45,968 bases of DNA from Magnetovibrio sp. (GCA_028281525.1 JANQJR010000027.1:1-45968); one strand, 5' to 3'. Counted from the stretch's first letter, positions 25,014-34,873 are shown. Notes: generated from the sequence alone by a model not told the origin. A program made the numbers and translations.

Positions 25014-25142
25014 CGGATGATCCTCCCATGTTGTGTCTTTTTCACATATGGGAACCGTGCGGCAGAGATCAAAGCGTCATGGTTTCGCCGCGATTGGCGT
25101 GCTGTAATGGGTGTGCGATTCAATTTACGAACGGATTTGGGG

Positions 25143-25454
25143 ATGCAAGAAATGCGGCACATGGCGTTGATTGTGTTGGTTGCGGCGCTGATGGCTCAGC
25201 CGCTGCAGGCGCGGGCGCAAGGCTCAGGACCCGGCACGGGACTGGATGAGCAAACGCCCAAGGAACTGCTTGAAGGCGCGGCGCGCATGATGATGGAAGC
25301 TCTCGAATTGATGATCAAGACGGTGCCGCAGTATGAGGCTCCGGTGATTCTGGACAACGGCGATATCCTGATCCGGCGCAAGCGTGCACCCGAAGGCGGC
25401 GAGGGCGGGGACGGTGCTGGAGGCGGGGGCGATCCGGGCGCGAAACGGATTTAG
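25143..25454 (+). CDS. Secreted hypothetical protein, 103 aa
   Basis: A signal peptide (about 1-26, MALIVLVAALMAQPLQARA) precedes a mature part with a conserved-looking block, LLEGAARMMMEALELMIKTVPQYEAP (two adjacent helices, about 42-67), then VILDNGDILIRRKR and a Gly-rich tail. I do not know the family. Three nearby ATG (25143, 25152, 25161) compete; 25143 was kept, though GGGG immediately before it would suit 25152 better. It converges with the TPR-like gene (16 bp apart). Confidence 0.7.
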   Translation: MQEMRHMALIVLVAALMAQPLQARAQGSGPGTGLDEQTPKELLEGAARMMMEALELMIKTVPQYEAPVILDNGDILIRRKRAPEGGEGGDGAGGGGDPGAKRI

Positions 25455-25470
25455 GGTTCAGCGCCGGCGT

Positions 25471-26130
25471 TTACCTGACGCCATTGCGCTTCAGTTCGTC
25501 CTTGATCAGTTTGGCGGCCGATTCCCGGGCTTTTTTCTTATTGTCGATTTTGGCCCACACCCGCGACGCCTCGGCCTTGGCGGGCTTGGAGCCACGATCC
25601 GCGGCAACGCGCAACAACCCCCACGCCATGCGCATGGGATTGTCGGCGTTGCGGATGTTGTTTTCGATGGAATAGTCGGCTTGGAATTCCATCAGCAACC
25701 CGCGCAGGCGTAACGCCTCCGGATCGCCGGTCGTCATTGCCAGGGTGGAGATGCTGGCCGCCGCATCCGCAAGAATGTCGTGGTCGCGGTTCTTGATGAC
25801 GATGCGCGTTTTCATCAACACGGCTTGGCGGTAGAGCGTGTAGTTGTCCATGCGCCGCGCGTCGTCGCCGGCTTTGTCGTACCACTTGAAAGCTTGCTTG
25901 TAGTCCTTGTCGCCGCCCTGACCGGTTTCGAACAGGACGCCCAAGTTGTAGGCGGCGTAAGGATCGTTGAAGGCGGTTTTTTGCCAGACTTCGCGCGCGG
26001 TGGCGTAGTCGCCCCGGTTGTAAGCCTCCTCGCCCGCATCGGCGAAAGCCGGGGCGGTCCAAAGCGGTGTGGGCCAAAGCGGCAAGGTCAACGCACATGC
26101 CAGCACGGCGATGATCCAACGGTTTTGCAT
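25471..26130 (-). CDS. Secreted Sel1/TPR-like repeat protein
   Basis: A 219-aa exported protein. The signal peptide (1-30, ending APAFA) is followed by a helical repeat domain whose first unit reads AYNRGDYATAREVWQKTA, NDPYAAYNLGVLFETGQGG and DYKQAFKWYDKAGDD, typical of Sel1-like repeats. Such proteins act as periplasmic scaffolds, but the partner cannot be read. ATG 26130 is preceded by AAGGA; the frame reaching 26157 is not needed. It is divergent from the ankyrin/Pro-rich gene, and the two start codons are 178 bp apart. Confidence 0.8.
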   Translation of the reverse strand: MQNRWIIAVLACALTLPLWPTPLWTAPAFADAGEEAYNRGDYATAREVWQKTAFNDPYAAYNLGVLFETGQGGDKDYKQAFKWYDKAGDDARRMDNYTLYRQAVLMKTRIVIKNRDHDILADAAASISTLAMTTGDPEALRLRGLLMEFQADYSIENNIRNADNPMRMAWGLLRVAADRGSKPAKAEASRVWAKIDNKKKARESAAKLIKDELKRNGVR

Positions 26131-26308
26131 CTTTGGGGTCCTTCTCCCGTTCCTCATACCATTCTGGCACGACCTAGGTTAGCACGCCCCGGCGACAGGG
26201 CAAGAAATCGCGTTATAATGATGCGATTTTGGACCAAAGCGCCCCAAGAAAGCCCTCAGACACGTGTGGGGCGCATCGGGGGCAAAGAGTGGGGGAGACA
26301 GGGCGAAG

Positions 26309-28144
26309 ATGTCCGTTCGCATGGTGGTGAGCATTTGCGCGCTGGCGCTGGGCCTGACGTTCGAGGCGTTCGCCCAGGTGCGTCCGGGCAGCGCGGATGC
26401 GGACCTGTTCGACAGCGTGCAGCGCAACGATCTGGCCGGGGTGCGCGCCAGTCTGGATGCGGGCGCGGACGTGTTCGCCACAAACGCCATGGGCAACCGG
26501 CCCGCCGACGTGGCGGTGGATTCCGGTTTTTATGACATCGCCCACTACTTGCTCTCGGTGATGGATCACAAGCGCGCCACCCGGGACGCCGCGCCGCCGC
26601 CGGTGGGCGATCCGGTCCTTGGCGCGCCGCCCCCCACACCTTTTTCCAGTGAACCGTTGTCCAGCGCGCCGTCGCCCCCCATGCTTTCACCGAGCGCACC
26701 GGCGGTGATGGCCCAGCGTCCCGCGCCTCAACCTCAACCCGCGCAGCCGCCAAAGGTTCCGGGGGGCACGGGGCCCAATCCGTTTGACGTGGGTGTGCCG
26801 CCTGCGTCCCAGCCTGCACCTCAGTCCACGCCCGGCCCGAACGCCAAGCGCGTTGTGGAAGCGCCCCCACCTCCGCCGCCGCCACCTGCGCCTCCGTCAA
26901 CGGATCGTGCGGCGGAGGCGCAAGCGCAGGCGGACCCCGTCGAACTCGCCCAGCCCCAGGTGCGCTTGTCCGCCGTGCGGCCGTCCGAGCCACAGCCGCC
27001 GCAGGTCCTCAGACCCGCGCCCAAGGAGATGCCGGAATCACAACTGCACATCGATGAGCAAGGCAATCCCATACCCGGCAGCCAGACGCCGCCGCCTTTA
27101 TCTGTAGCCGCGCCTCAAGCGGAACCAACGTTTCAGGATGTTCGCGCCGCACCTGCGCCGAAACCGGCAGCCGAGTCCGCGCCTGTGGTGGAGCCGGTCG
27201 CAACGGCTTCCGCTCCAGTCCCGGAGCCCATTCCCGTGTCTACTCCCGCACCCGCACCCGTTCCGGAACCGGCGTCCGAGCCCGCTGTTGAGCTGGAACC
27301 TCAAGCCACGCCCGCGCTTATCCCCGTGCCTACACCCGCACAAGCGGTCCCAGAGCCAGCGGCTCAAACCGAACAGGCGCGCCCACAAGAGGCGTCTCCA
27401 AAAGAGGCACCTCCCGAAGAGGCTCAGGCGCAAAAGTCCGGTTGGATGGACCGCCTGACCGGCTTTTTCGACGCCGGGGACCAGGCAGACAAAACGGCGC
27501 AGGACGAAAACGCGGTCGAGCCGGTTGAAACCGCGTCCTTGCCGCTGCCGGAACCGGAATTCACCGCCGCGCCGTCGCGCGCGGATGCGGTGGCGCGTGG
27601 CGCGATTCAACTGACGCCGGTGTTCAAGTTGGGCAAGGCGCAACCCGAAGGAGGGGCGGGTGAGAAGCGGCCCTGCGTGTCCAAGGGGCGTCACGGCTTT
27701 GTCTGTGTCGAAGACGCCGCGTGGCCCGACGGTCTCGCCACCTACTTCGGCACGATGAAGAGCAACCTGTACCGCGGTTCCAAAATCGTGGTGGGCTACG
27801 AAGGCGGCAAGGACCAAGGCCAAGCGAGCTTCATGTACGCGGTGTTCCGCTCCCATGGCTTCGAAGAGGTGTTGGAAGTTTTCGCCGAACACTTCGGCCC
27901 GCCCGATCTGATCAGCCAGCGCGGCATCCGTCCGTTTCAAGGTGATCTGCAGCCCAACCCGGTGCGCACGTGGTATGGCTTCGATCCGGACACGGGCCGC
28001 GAGATTGTTCTGGAGGTCGTCAAGTATGATGACAACCGCGGCACCTTTCCGGTGATGGACGAAGGTGCGGTCAAGCTCAGCTACATCGGAACGGCCAGCA
28101 TCTTCCGCTATACCGTGCCGATCGAACTGCAGCGGTTGAATTGA
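26309..28144 (+). CDS. Exported ankyrin, Pro-rich spacer and C-terminal domain protein
   Basis: A 611-aa protein in three parts. The signal peptide (about 1-22) is followed by one or two ankyrin-like repeats (about 30-85, DADLFDSVQRNDLAGVRASL and a DAGADV start). A long Pro/Ala/Glu-rich stretch (about 95-450), with PEPxPxP-like repeats, can span the periplasm. The C-terminal domain (about 465-611) is well ordered, with two Cys in PCVSKGRHGFVCVEDAAWP (C479-C490 region), HFGPPD and VKYDDNRGTFPVMDEG. I cannot name this domain. The layout resembles TonB- or Pal-like spacer proteins. ATG 26309 is chosen over 26264 since it starts the signal peptide. Confidence 0.78.
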   Translation: MSVRMVVSICALALGLTFEAFAQVRPGSADADLFDSVQRNDLAGVRASLDAGADVFATNAMGNRPADVAVDSGFYDIAHYLLSVMDHKRATRDAAPPPVGDPVLGAPPPTPFSSEPLSSAPSPPMLSPSAPAVMAQRPAPQPQPAQPPKVPGGTGPNPFDVGVPPASQPAPQSTPGPNAKRVVEAPPPPPPPPAPPSTDRAAEAQAQADPVELAQPQVRLSAVRPSEPQPPQVLRPAPKEMPESQLHIDEQGNPIPGSQTPPPLSVAAPQAEPTFQDVRAAPAPKPAAESAPVVEPVATASAPVPEPIPVSTPAPAPVPEPASEPAVELEPQATPALIPVPTPAQAVPEPAAQTEQARPQEASPKEAPPEEAQAQKSGWMDRLTGFFDAGDQADKTAQDENAVEPVETASLPLPEPEFTAAPSRADAVARGAIQLTPVFKLGKAQPEGGAGEKRPCVSKGRHGFVCVEDAAWPDGLATYFGTMKSNLYRGSKIVVGYEGGKDQGQASFMYAVFRSHGFEEVLEVFAEHFGPPDLISQRGIRPFQGDLQPNPVRTWYGFDPDTGREIVLEVVKYDDNRGTFPVMDEGAVKLSYIGTASIFRYTVPIELQRLN

Positions 28145-28167
28145 TTCCGGATTTCTAGACAAAAGGG

Positions 28168-28201
28168 GAGGGCGTTGCGGGTTCTTCCGCAAGACGCCCT
28201 C
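28168..28201. terminator. Hairpin after the Pro-rich protein gene
   Basis: GAGGGCGT/ACGCCCTC and TGCGG/CCGCA form a 13-bp stem with a two-base bulge. It has no T-run on the plus strand, so it may stabilise the transcript end. Confidence 0.5.
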
Positions 28202-28214
28202 GCCCATTCAAAGC

Positions 28215-28248
28215 AAAAAACGGCCAGATCACCTAAAGTGATCCGGCC
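28215..28248 (-). terminator. Terminator of nrdJ
   Basis: On the minus strand, GGCC-G-GATCAC, loop TTTAG, GTGATC-T-GGCC (one wobble pair) is followed by a G and six T (28215-28220 are A on the plus strand). It is 165 bp after the nrdJ stop. In between, GATCCAG/CTGGATC (28254-28276) forms another stem. Confidence 0.88.
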
Positions 28249-28412
28249 TAGGCGATCCAGGGAGGAGTTCTGGATCCGTTTGTTGCCCCTTTTGAATTGC
28301 GGTCGTCACCTCAATGGACTTGTGCATCAGACCGGACCAACTCAGGGCGGGCCTGTGGTCCCGGGCAGCCGAGCCCCCATCGGTGTGACGGGCGCCCGGA
28401 GACGGTTGCTCT

Positions 28413-31400
28413 TTACGAGCAGCCGGTCGTACTGCCGCAGGTGTCGCACTTCAGGCAGGTGCCGTTGCGCACCAGCGTGAAGTTGCCGCATTCGGGGCAG
28501 CTGTCCCCTTCGTAACCGCGCATGCGTGCTTCGCGCACACGCTCCATGTGAATGTCGACGGTTTCCACCAGCGTGGCTTCCACGTTCATGGAGCCCGCGC
28601 CGCTTTCCAGCGCACCGCCGGAGAGGTTTTGCGGCACCGCACTGGCTGACGCGCCGCCCGCACCACCACCGGCAACGGCGGCCACCGCTTCGGCGGCTTC
28701 GCTCAAGGCTTCGGCCACTTCCGTTTGCGTGTCCGCTTGTCCGCCCTTGATGACGGTCAGCTTTTGCGAGCGCACGAAGCCCTGGCTGGTCAGCTTGTTG
28801 ACTTGGTCGATGGCTTCTTCCATGACCTCCATATCGCTTTCGTCATGGCCATCGCCCATGGCGTCGGGCATCAGGTCGGCGGGTTTGGCGTGCGCCAAGT
28901 CGTTGCGCTGCAGATAGGACACCGCCAGTTCGCGGAAGATGTAGTCGAGGATCGACGTCGCCATCTTGATGGTGTCGTTGCCTTCCACCAGGCCCGAAGG
29001 TTCGAAGCGGGTGAAGGTGAAGGCTTCGACGAACTCTTCCAGCGGCACGCCGTATTGCAGGCCGATGGACAGCGCGATGGCGAAGTTGTTCATCAAGGAG
29101 CGGAACGCCGCGCCTTCCTTGTGCATGTCGATGAAGATTTCGCCCAGGCGTCCGTCGTCGTATTCACCGGTGCGCAGGTACACCTTGTGCCCACCGACGA
29201 TGGCTTTTTGGGTGTAGCCCTTGCGCCGGTCGGGAAGCTTTTCACGCTCGACCAAGCGTTCGATCACGCGCTCCGTGATCACTTGGGCCTGCGCCGCGGC
29301 GGCGGCGTTGTCGTTGTAGGCTTCCGCCAAGGTTTCGTCGTCTTCGCCCAGGTCGTCGTCGATCAGCGAAGCCTGCAAAGGCTGCGAAAGCTTGGAGCCG
29401 TCGCGATACAGCGCATTGGCCTTCAGCCCCAACTGCCAAGACAGCATGTAGGCGTCCTTGCAATCCTCGACGGTGGCGTCATTGGGCATGTTGATGGTCT
29501 TGGAAATCGCGCCGGTGATGAACGGCTGCGATGCGGCCATCATGCGGATGTGGCTTTCGACGCTGAGTGCGCGCTTGCCGATGCGCCCGCAGGCGTTGGC
29601 GCAATCGAATACCGGCAGATGTTCGCTGCCCAAGTGCGGTGCGCCTTCGAGCGTCATCGCGCCGCACACATAGGTGTTGGCGTCTTCGATGTCGTCTTTG
29701 CCAAAGCCCAAATGCGCCAGCATGTCAAACGACATGTCGTCCAACAACGCCGCGTCGAGCCCAAGGGTCTGGGTGCAGAAGTCCTCGCCGAGCGTCCACT
29801 TGTTGAACGCGAACTTGATGTCGAAGGCGTCCTTCAGAGCGCCTTCCAGCGCGCCGATGGCTTCCTCAGAGAAGCCTTTGCCCATCAGACCGGCATGGCT
29901 GATGGCGCCCTTGAAGTTCTTCAAGGAGCCGTGGCCGAGCGCATAGCGCTCGATCGCCTCAATCTCGGCTTCGTTGTAGCCGAGGCGGGCCAGCGCCGCC
30001 GGAACCATGCGGTTGATGATCTTGAAGTAACCGCCGCCCGCGAGCTTCTTGAACTTCACCAACGCGAAGTCTGGTTCGATGCCGGTGGTGTCGCAATCCA
30101 TCACCAAACCGATGGTGCCGGTCGGTGCGATCACCGTGGTCTGGGCGTTGCGGAAGCCGTCGAGTTGGCCGAGTTCCAACGCGTTGTCCCACGACATCCG
30201 CGCCGCCGCGACCAACGTGGCGTCGGGGCAATTGTCCGCATCCAGCGGCACCGGCAGGACGGACAGGTCTTCATAGCCGGTGGCTTCGGAATGCGCCGCG
30301 CGGCGGTGGTTGCGGATGACCTTGAGCATGGCGTCCGCGTTCTTTTCATAACCTGGGAATGCGCCCATCTGCCCGGCCATTTCGGCCGACGTGGCGTAAG
30401 AGACGCCGGTCATCAGCGCGGAGATGGCGCCGCAGATGGCGCGGCCTTCGTCCGAATCGTAGGCGTGGCCGGCGGCCATCAGGAAGCCGCCGATGTTGGC
30501 GAAGCCCAGACCCAGCGTGCGGTACTCATAAGACAGCTTGGCGATTTCCGCGGACGGGAACTGCGCCATCAACACCGAGATTTCCAAAGTCACGGTCCAC
30601 AGCCGCACCGCGTGTTCGAACGCGGGCACGTCCAGCGTCGCGTCTTCGTTTTGGAAGTTGTAGAGGTTCAGCGAAGCCAGGTTGCATGCCGTGTCGTCCA
30701 AGAACATGTATTCCGAGCACGGGTTGGATGCGTTGATGCGCCCAGACTCGGGACACGTGTGCCATTCGTTGATGGTGGTGTCGTACTGCAGGCCCGGGTC
30801 GGCGCAGGCCCACGCGGCGTTGCCGATGGTTTCCCACAAATCGCGCGCCTTGATGCGCTTGTGCACTTCGCCGTCGGTGCGCCGGATCAGCTCCCATTCA
30901 CCGTCCTGCAGCACGCGTTCCAGGAAGTCGTTGGTGATGCGCACGGTGTTGTTGGAGTTCTGGCCCGCCACGGTCATATAGGCTTCCGAATCCCAGTCGG
31001 TGTCGAATTCCGGGAATTCGATTTCGGTGTAGCCCTGTTGGGCGAACTGGATCACGCGCTGGACGTAGTTTTCCTGGATTGCGGCGCGGCGCGCGGCCAG
31101 GATGGCCTTTTTCAACGCCGCGTTTTCCTTCGGATCGAAGCGCGTGGTGTCGTCGCCGTCGGCGCCGCCGTGGCACGCCGCCATCACCGCGTTCATGTGC
31201 CTGGAAACGGTCTTGGAGCCGGTAACCAGGGCCGCGACCTTCTGTTCCTCGGTCACCTTCCAGGAGATGAAATTTTCCACGTCGGGGTGATCGACGTCGA
31301 CCACCACCATCTTCGCCGCGCGGCGCGTGGTGCCGCCGGATTTGATCGCGCCTGCTGCACGGTCGCCGATCTTCAGGAAACTCATCAGGCCCGAAGACTT

Positions 31401-32147
31401 GCCGCCGCCGGACAGTGGCTCGTTTTCCGCGCGCAGGTTGGAGAAGTTGGTGCCGGTGCCGGAACCGTACTTGAACAGGCGTGCTTCACGCACCCACAAA
31501 TCCATGATGCCGCCTTCGCCGACCAGATCGTCGCCGATGGACTGGATGAAGCAGGCGTGGGGCTGGGGGTGTTCGTAAGCGGACTTGGACTTGGTCAGCT
31601 TGCCGGTCTTGAAGTCCACGTATTGGTGGCCCTGGGCGGGACCGTCGATGCCGTAGGCCCAGTGCAAGCCGGTGTTGAACCACTGGGGCGAGTTCGGCGC
31701 GGCCATCTGCTTGCACAGCATGTAGCGCATTTCGTCGTAGTAGGCGGACGCATCTTCTTCCGAATCGAAGTAGCCGCCTTTCCAGCCCCAATAGGCCCAC
31801 GTTCCGGCGAGGCGGTCGAACACCTGCTTGGCCGATGTTTCAGAACCGGTGCGCGCGTCCGCGGGCAGTTTCTTGAGCGCCGCCTTATCAGTTTCGGAGC
31901 GCCACAGGAAATCGGGTACGTCCTCTTCGATCACGGGCTTGAGCGCTTGGGGCACGCCGGCCTTGCGGAAATACTTTTGCGCGATGACGTCACACGCCAC
32001 CTGGGACCAGGTGGCGGGCACCTCCATGTCGTCCAATTGAAATACGACCGAGCCATCCGGATTGCGGATTTCGCTGGATGCGGAACGGAATTCGATGTTG
32101 GCGTAAGGCGATTGCCCTTGCTTGGTGAAGTGACGCTGAATACGCAT
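28413..32147 (-). CDS. nrdJ: Adenosylcobalamin-dependent ribonucleotide reductase (class II)
   Basis: A 1244-aa enzyme making deoxyribonucleotides with adenosylcobalamin as radical source, so it works with or without oxygen. Conserved parts include [53 protein letters not shown] (the N-x-C-x-E active site with the radical Cys), [19 protein letters not shown], and a C-terminal zinc-like CPECGNF...[13 protein letters not shown]. The start Met at 32147 (MRIQRHFTK) fits related proteins; the 60 residues upstream in frame are leader. A terminator is at 28215. Two NrdR boxes lie at 32364-32411. No class I or III enzyme is in the window. Confidence 0.95.
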   Translation of the reverse strand: MRIQRHFTKQGQSPYANIEFRSASSEIRNPDGSVVFQLDDMEVPATWSQVACDVIAQKYFRKAGVPQALKPVIEEDVPDFLWRSETDKAALKKLPADARTGSETSAKQVFDRLAGTWAYWGWKGGYFDSEEDASAYYDEMRYMLCKQMAAPNSPQWFNTGLHWAYGIDGPAQGHQYVDFKTGKLTKSKSAYEHPQPHACFIQSIGDDLVGEGGIMDLWVREARLFKYGSGTGTNFSNLRAENEPLSGGGKSSGLMSFLKIGDRAAGAIKSGGTTRRAAKMVVVDVDHPDVENFISWKVTEEQKVAALVTGSKTVSRHMNAVMAACHGGADGDDTTRFDPKENAALKKAILAARRAAIQENYVQRVIQFAQQGYTEIEFPEFDTDWDSEAYMTVAGQNSNNTVRITNDFLERVLQDGEWELIRRTDGEVHKRIKARDLWETIGNAAWACADPGLQYDTTINEWHTCPESGRINASNPCSEYMFLDDTACNLASLNLYNFQNEDATLDVPAFEHAVRLWTVTLEISVLMAQFPSAEIAKLSYEYRTLGLGFANIGGFLMAAGHAYDSDEGRAICGAISALMTGVSYATSAEMAGQMGAFPGYEKNADAMLKVIRNHRRAAHSEATGYEDLSVLPVPLDADNCPDATLVAAARMSWDNALELGQLDGFRNAQTTVIAPTGTIGLVMDCDTTGIEPDFALVKFKKLAGGGYFKIINRMVPAALARLGYNEAEIEAIERYALGHGSLKNFKGAISHAGLMGKGFSEEAIGALEGALKDAFDIKFAFNKWTLGEDFCTQTLGLDAALLDDMSFDMLAHLGFGKDDIEDANTYVCGAMTLEGAPHLGSEHLPVFDCANACGRIGKRALSVESHIRMMAASQPFITGAISKTINMPNDATVEDCKDAYMLSWQLGLKANALYRDGSKLSQPLQASLIDDDLGEDDETLAEAYNDNAAAAAQAQVITERVIERLVEREKLPDRRKGYTQKAIVGGHKVYLRTGEYDDGRLGEIFIDMHKEGAAFRSLMNNFAIALSIGLQYGVPLEEFVEAFTFTRFEPSGLVEGNDTIKMATSILDYIFRELAVSYLQRNDLAHAKPADLMPDAMGDGHDESDMEVMEEAIDQVNKLTSQGFVRSQKLTVIKGGQADTQTEVAEALSEAAEAVAAVAGGGAGGASASAVPQNLSGGALESGAGSMNVEATLVETVDIHMERVREARMRGYEGDSCPECGNFTLVRNGTCLKCDTCGSTTGCS

Positions 32148-32363
32148 GTGACCCCAGACCCCAGGTTCTTGTGATTGCTTACAGGTGACGTGGATAGGGA
32201 AACGGGCTTCCCCAATCCCCCAGAGTGCCCCGAAACGGCCGCTTTCAACGGCTCTATGGCGCGACAAGGTGTCAAAAACACAATGTGGTGTATGGCCACC
32301 CTCGGTGCGCCACAATATGTAGCTCATGACGGGTTAACGCTCAATGAATCTTGTGGCCGTTTG

Positions 32364-32411
32364 GCACAAAAAATTGTGCATAAACTCTACTAGGAACCCT
32401 AAATATTGTGC
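32364..32411 (-). promoter_or_regulatory. Tandem NrdR boxes upstream of nrdJ
   Basis: Two 16-base palindromes, GCACAAAAAATTGTGC (32364-32379) and ACCCTAAATATTGTGC (32396-32411), match ACACWATATATWGTGT at 12 and 13 positions. Their starts are 32 bp apart, three helical turns, as in known NrdR-controlled operons. The leader from here to the ATG is about 220 bases; no B12-riboswitch core was recognised in it. Confidence 0.78.
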
Positions 32412-32800
32412 CCTGTCAGGGGGTTGAGGCCCCGCCATGAAGTGGCGCATCAAATGTTGCAGTCCGCCTAATCCGTTTCACCTAGGTGACGCGGACATGA
32501 CGGCAAAAAGTCGCGGAACTCCTGGGCTGGGGATCGTTGACGCGGAGTGGGAGAGGGAAATGAGCTCAATCGCGCAGTCCGTTTCGGATCAGAAATGACC
32601 CCTCGGGAATCGATTACATTCGAATTTTCTTATATATCTGAGTACCTTCCCAACATCACCAAGGTCAACCGCACTTGAGAGGAACAGACAATTGTCACGT
32701 TACAGTTGGCCTAGGTCACGGACCCATTAATGTATCGATGTCACAATCCTTATTGATGCTAAAAGGGCCAATTGGGGGAAACCGAAAACGGGACAAGGTT
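32412..32800. other. Gene-free stretch between nrdJ and the hydrolase gene
   Basis: No gene is supported. It holds a perfect 12-base palindrome, TCACCTAGGTGA (32478-32489), an AT-rich patch (32620-32640) that could hold the hydrolase promoter, and repeat copy E at 32710-32745. The frame that runs into the hydrolase from 32675 looks like leader. Confidence 0.5.
32710..32745. repeat. Interspersed repeat end, copy E
   Basis: CCTAGGTCACGGACCCATTA continuing ATGTATCGATG parallels the minus strand of copy B (TAGGGTCAGGCCCCATTAAT, then GTATTC). Only about 35 bp is recognisable. Confidence 0.4.
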
Positions 32801-33805
32801 ATGCGCCGGACACTCGGACTTACATTTGCGTTCATAGGCGCTTTCATGGGGACGTTTGTGTCCTTGGCCGGTTCCGCTGAAACCGCGGGATTGCAACGCT
32901 TATCGGTTTCGGTCGGCGGCGGTGCGGCGATGTTGGAGGGGAGCGTTTGGTATCCTTGCGCGATGCCGCCCGAAGTGGTCGCGTTTCGCGATATCGAGAT
33001 GTCCGGCGTCATGGATTGCCCCATCGACGGCGATGCCTTGCCGCTGATCGTGATGTCGCATGGGGCGCGGGGGTGGTTCGGCGGCCACCATGACACGGCG
33101 GAGGCTTTGGCCGACGCAGGCTTTGTCGTCGCGGCGATCACCCATCCCGATCGAAGTGACCGCAGTTGGCGGACCAATCGCCCCGCCGCGATCAAGAGCC
33201 TCATCGATCATATGCTAAACGTTTGGCCGGACCGTCAAAAGCTGGATCACGGCCGGGTCGGCTTTTTCGGCTTTTCCAGGGGCGGGTATACCGGATTGGT
33301 TTTAGCTGGTGGGATTCCGAATTTCCGCAAATTGCTGTGGCATTGCCTCATGGCATGGAGCGACCCGATCTGCGAGCGGCCCCCTGCTTCCAAATCGCTT
33401 CCAGGTACCGAGCTGGAGGAGGAGACCAGCCCCTGGGTGGCCGAGGGGTTCATGCATGATCCGCGCATCCAGGCCGCGGTCCTTGCCGCCCCTTTGGGCC
33501 TGGTTTTTTCGGCCGATGGATTGAAAAAGATCACGATCCCCATCCAGCTGTGGCGGCCACAAAACGATGAGATGCTTCTTTATCCGAACAATGCGGAAGC
33601 GGTTTTCAAGGCATTGCCCAATCCGCCTGATTATCGCGAGATCCAAAATGCCGGTCATTTTGCGTTTCTTGCGCCGTGCGCTCCGATGCAAGCGGCGCGG
33701 GCGCCGTTTTTGTGCACGGATGCACCTGGATTTGACCGTATTGCGTTCCACAAAAAGTTTAACGCCGAGATCGTGGCGTTTTTTCGGAGGCATCTGAAGT
33801 CCTAA
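32801..33805 (+). CDS. Exported alpha/beta hydrolase (dienelactone-hydrolase-like)
   Basis: A 334-aa protein with a signal peptide (about 1-27, ending AGSAE). The mature part has the serine hydrolase elbow GFSRGG (Ser159), an oxyanion motif MSHGARGWFGGHH (85-97), and a His in NAGHFAF near the C-terminus, consistent with a Ser-Asp-His triad in the family that includes dienelactone hydrolases and platelet-activating-factor acetylhydrolase-like proteins. Several Cys (53, 73, and a C-terminal pair) could form disulfides, fitting a periplasmic site. The substrate is unknown. ATG 32801 starts the signal peptide. A strong hairpin at 33810 follows the stop. Confidence 0.82.
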   Translation: MRRTLGLTFAFIGAFMGTFVSLAGSAETAGLQRLSVSVGGGAAMLEGSVWYPCAMPPEVVAFRDIEMSGVMDCPIDGDALPLIVMSHGARGWFGGHHDTAEALADAGFVVAAITHPDRSDRSWRTNRPAAIKSLIDHMLNVWPDRQKLDHGRVGFFGFSRGGYTGLVLAGGIPNFRKLLWHCLMAWSDPICERPPASKSLPGTELEEETSPWVAEGFMHDPRIQAAVLAAPLGLVFSADGLKKITIPIQLWRPQNDEMLLYPNNAEAVFKALPNPPDYREIQNAGHFAFLAPCAPMQAARAPFLCTDAPGFDRIAFHKKFNAEIVAFFRRHLKS

Positions 33806-33809
33806 ATGA

Positions 33810-33838
33810 TACCAAGCGGCGCTTCGCGCGGCTTGGTA
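33810..33838. other. Perfect hairpin after the hydrolase gene
   Basis: TACCAAGC and GCTTGGTA, then GCGC and GCGC inside, pair around TTC; only a central G-G does not match. It has no T-run and may act as a transcript end or REP-like unit. Confidence 0.55.
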
Positions 33839-33960
33839 CGTCGGTTCGTTGGTTCGATGTTCTGGACTGAGGGCGGAGCCCATGCGATAAATGGGCCGCG
33901 TTGGGTTCACTTTGAATCCGACTGGCAACCAACTTCTATATGTCATGGGGAACAGCGTTC

Positions 33961-34326
33961 ATGGATATCGGCGCAATCGGCACGCACCTCTACACCATGC
34001 TTCATGGCGAGCAGGTGGGGTCTGATGAATTCGGCAACAAATACTATCGCCACAAAAAGAAGCTCAACGGCCGCGAACGGCGCTGGGTGATCTTCAAAGG
34101 CAAGAAAGAAGCTTCCAAAATTCCGCCCGAATGGCATGCTTGGATTCACCACACCACCGACACGCCCTTGTCCGAGGCCGCGGCCCAACCCGAGGACTGG
34201 CAGGAAAGCCACATCCCCAACCTGACCGGGACGCTCGGTGCGTACCGTCCGGGCGGCAGCGACCAAAAGGGCGGTCGGCGCGCATCCGCCAGCTCTGACT
34301 ATGAAGCCTGGACGCCTGGCAGCTGA
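33961..34326 (+). CDS. NDUFA12-family complex I assembly/accessory protein
   Basis: A 121-aa homologue of the mitochondrial complex I accessory subunit NDUFA12 (B17.2). The diagnostic stretch is VGSDEFGNKYYRHKK, GRERRWVIFKG and PPEWHAWIHHTTD. In alphaproteobacteria this protein is an accessory subunit of NADH:quinone oxidoreductase on the cytoplasmic side. The start is ATG 33961 with GGGGAA at 33946-33951; ATG 33940 is an alternative. It is followed 19 bp later by the first MlaD-like gene, an arrangement common in alphaproteobacterial genomes, together with DUF2155 and aat further on. Confidence 0.92.
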   Translation: MDIGAIGTHLYTMLHGEQVGSDEFGNKYYRHKKKLNGRERRWVIFKGKKEASKIPPEWHAWIHHTTDTPLSEAAAQPEDWQESHIPNLTGTLGAYRPGGSDQKGGRRASASSDYEAWTPGS

Positions 34327-34345
34327 GCTTGGACAATTAACGATC

Positions 34346-34870
34346 ATGCAAAACAACGAAACACGCGACACCATCATCGGCGGTTTGGCTGTACTGGTCT
34401 TGGCCGGGGCGTTTGCGTTTTCCTACGGCGGTCAGCAGTTGAGCACCCAGGCCAGCGTCGGTACCTACCCCGTCACCGCCGTTTTCAACCGCGTCGATGG
34501 CCTGTTGCAAGGCGATGAAGTGCGCCTCGGTGGTATTCGCGTCGGTACCGTCGGCGCGCAGCGCCTGGACCAGCATTACCGTGCGGTGGTGACGCTCAAC
34601 ATTCAAAACGGTGTCGAGGTGCCGGTCGACAGCGCCGCCGCGATTCACACCGATGGCTTGTTCGGTTCCAAGTTCGTGGTGCTGGAGCCGGGTGTGGAAG
34701 AGCAGATCATGCGCGCGGGCGACGGCATCGACTATACCCAAGGCTCGGTGATCGTCGGCGAACTGTTGGGGCTGATCATCGACGAAGGCAAAGCGCGTCA
34801 GGCTGAAATGCAAGAAAAGCTGGGTGCGCAACCGCAAGAGCAAACCCAAAACCCAGAGCAAGGAAATTGA
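34346..34870 (+). CDS. mlaD: MlaD-like MCE-domain protein, first copy
   Basis: A 174-aa inner-membrane protein with one N-terminal membrane helix (about 10-28) and one MCE domain (about 36-115), including VDGLLQGDEVRLGGIRVGTV and TDGLFGSKFVVLEPG. MCE proteins form rings that shuttle phospholipids between membranes (Mla system). No mlaE, mlaF or mlaB gene is in the window, so the ABC parts are elsewhere. The C-terminal tail is Gln/Glu-rich. The second copy begins 3 bases after the stop. The copies differ in sequence, so this is not a recent duplication. Confidence 0.88.
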   Translation: MQNNETRDTIIGGLAVLVLAGAFAFSYGGQQLSTQASVGTYPVTAVFNRVDGLLQGDEVRLGGIRVGTVGAQRLDQHYRAVVTLNIQNGVEVPVDSAAAIHTDGLFGSKFVVLEPGVEEQIMRAGDGIDYTQGSVIVGELLGLIIDEGKARQAEMQEKLGAQPQEQTQNPEQGN

Positions 34871-34873
34871 CCC

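Noticed and set aside
28725-32174. A 1149-codon open frame on the plus strand opposite nrdJ
   Set aside because: It mirrors the codon pattern of nrdJ, has repeated Arg/Ala/Val-rich text with no domain, and nrdJ is certain. High GC removes stops on the other strand.
32148-32363. A possible cobalamin riboswitch before nrdJ
   Set aside because: No GCCACTG B12-box was found on the minus strand, and such switches normally control B12-independent isozymes.
32175-32393. Short plus-strand frame in the nrdJ leader
   Set aside because: It covers the NrdR box region, has no ribosome binding site and no recognisable motif.
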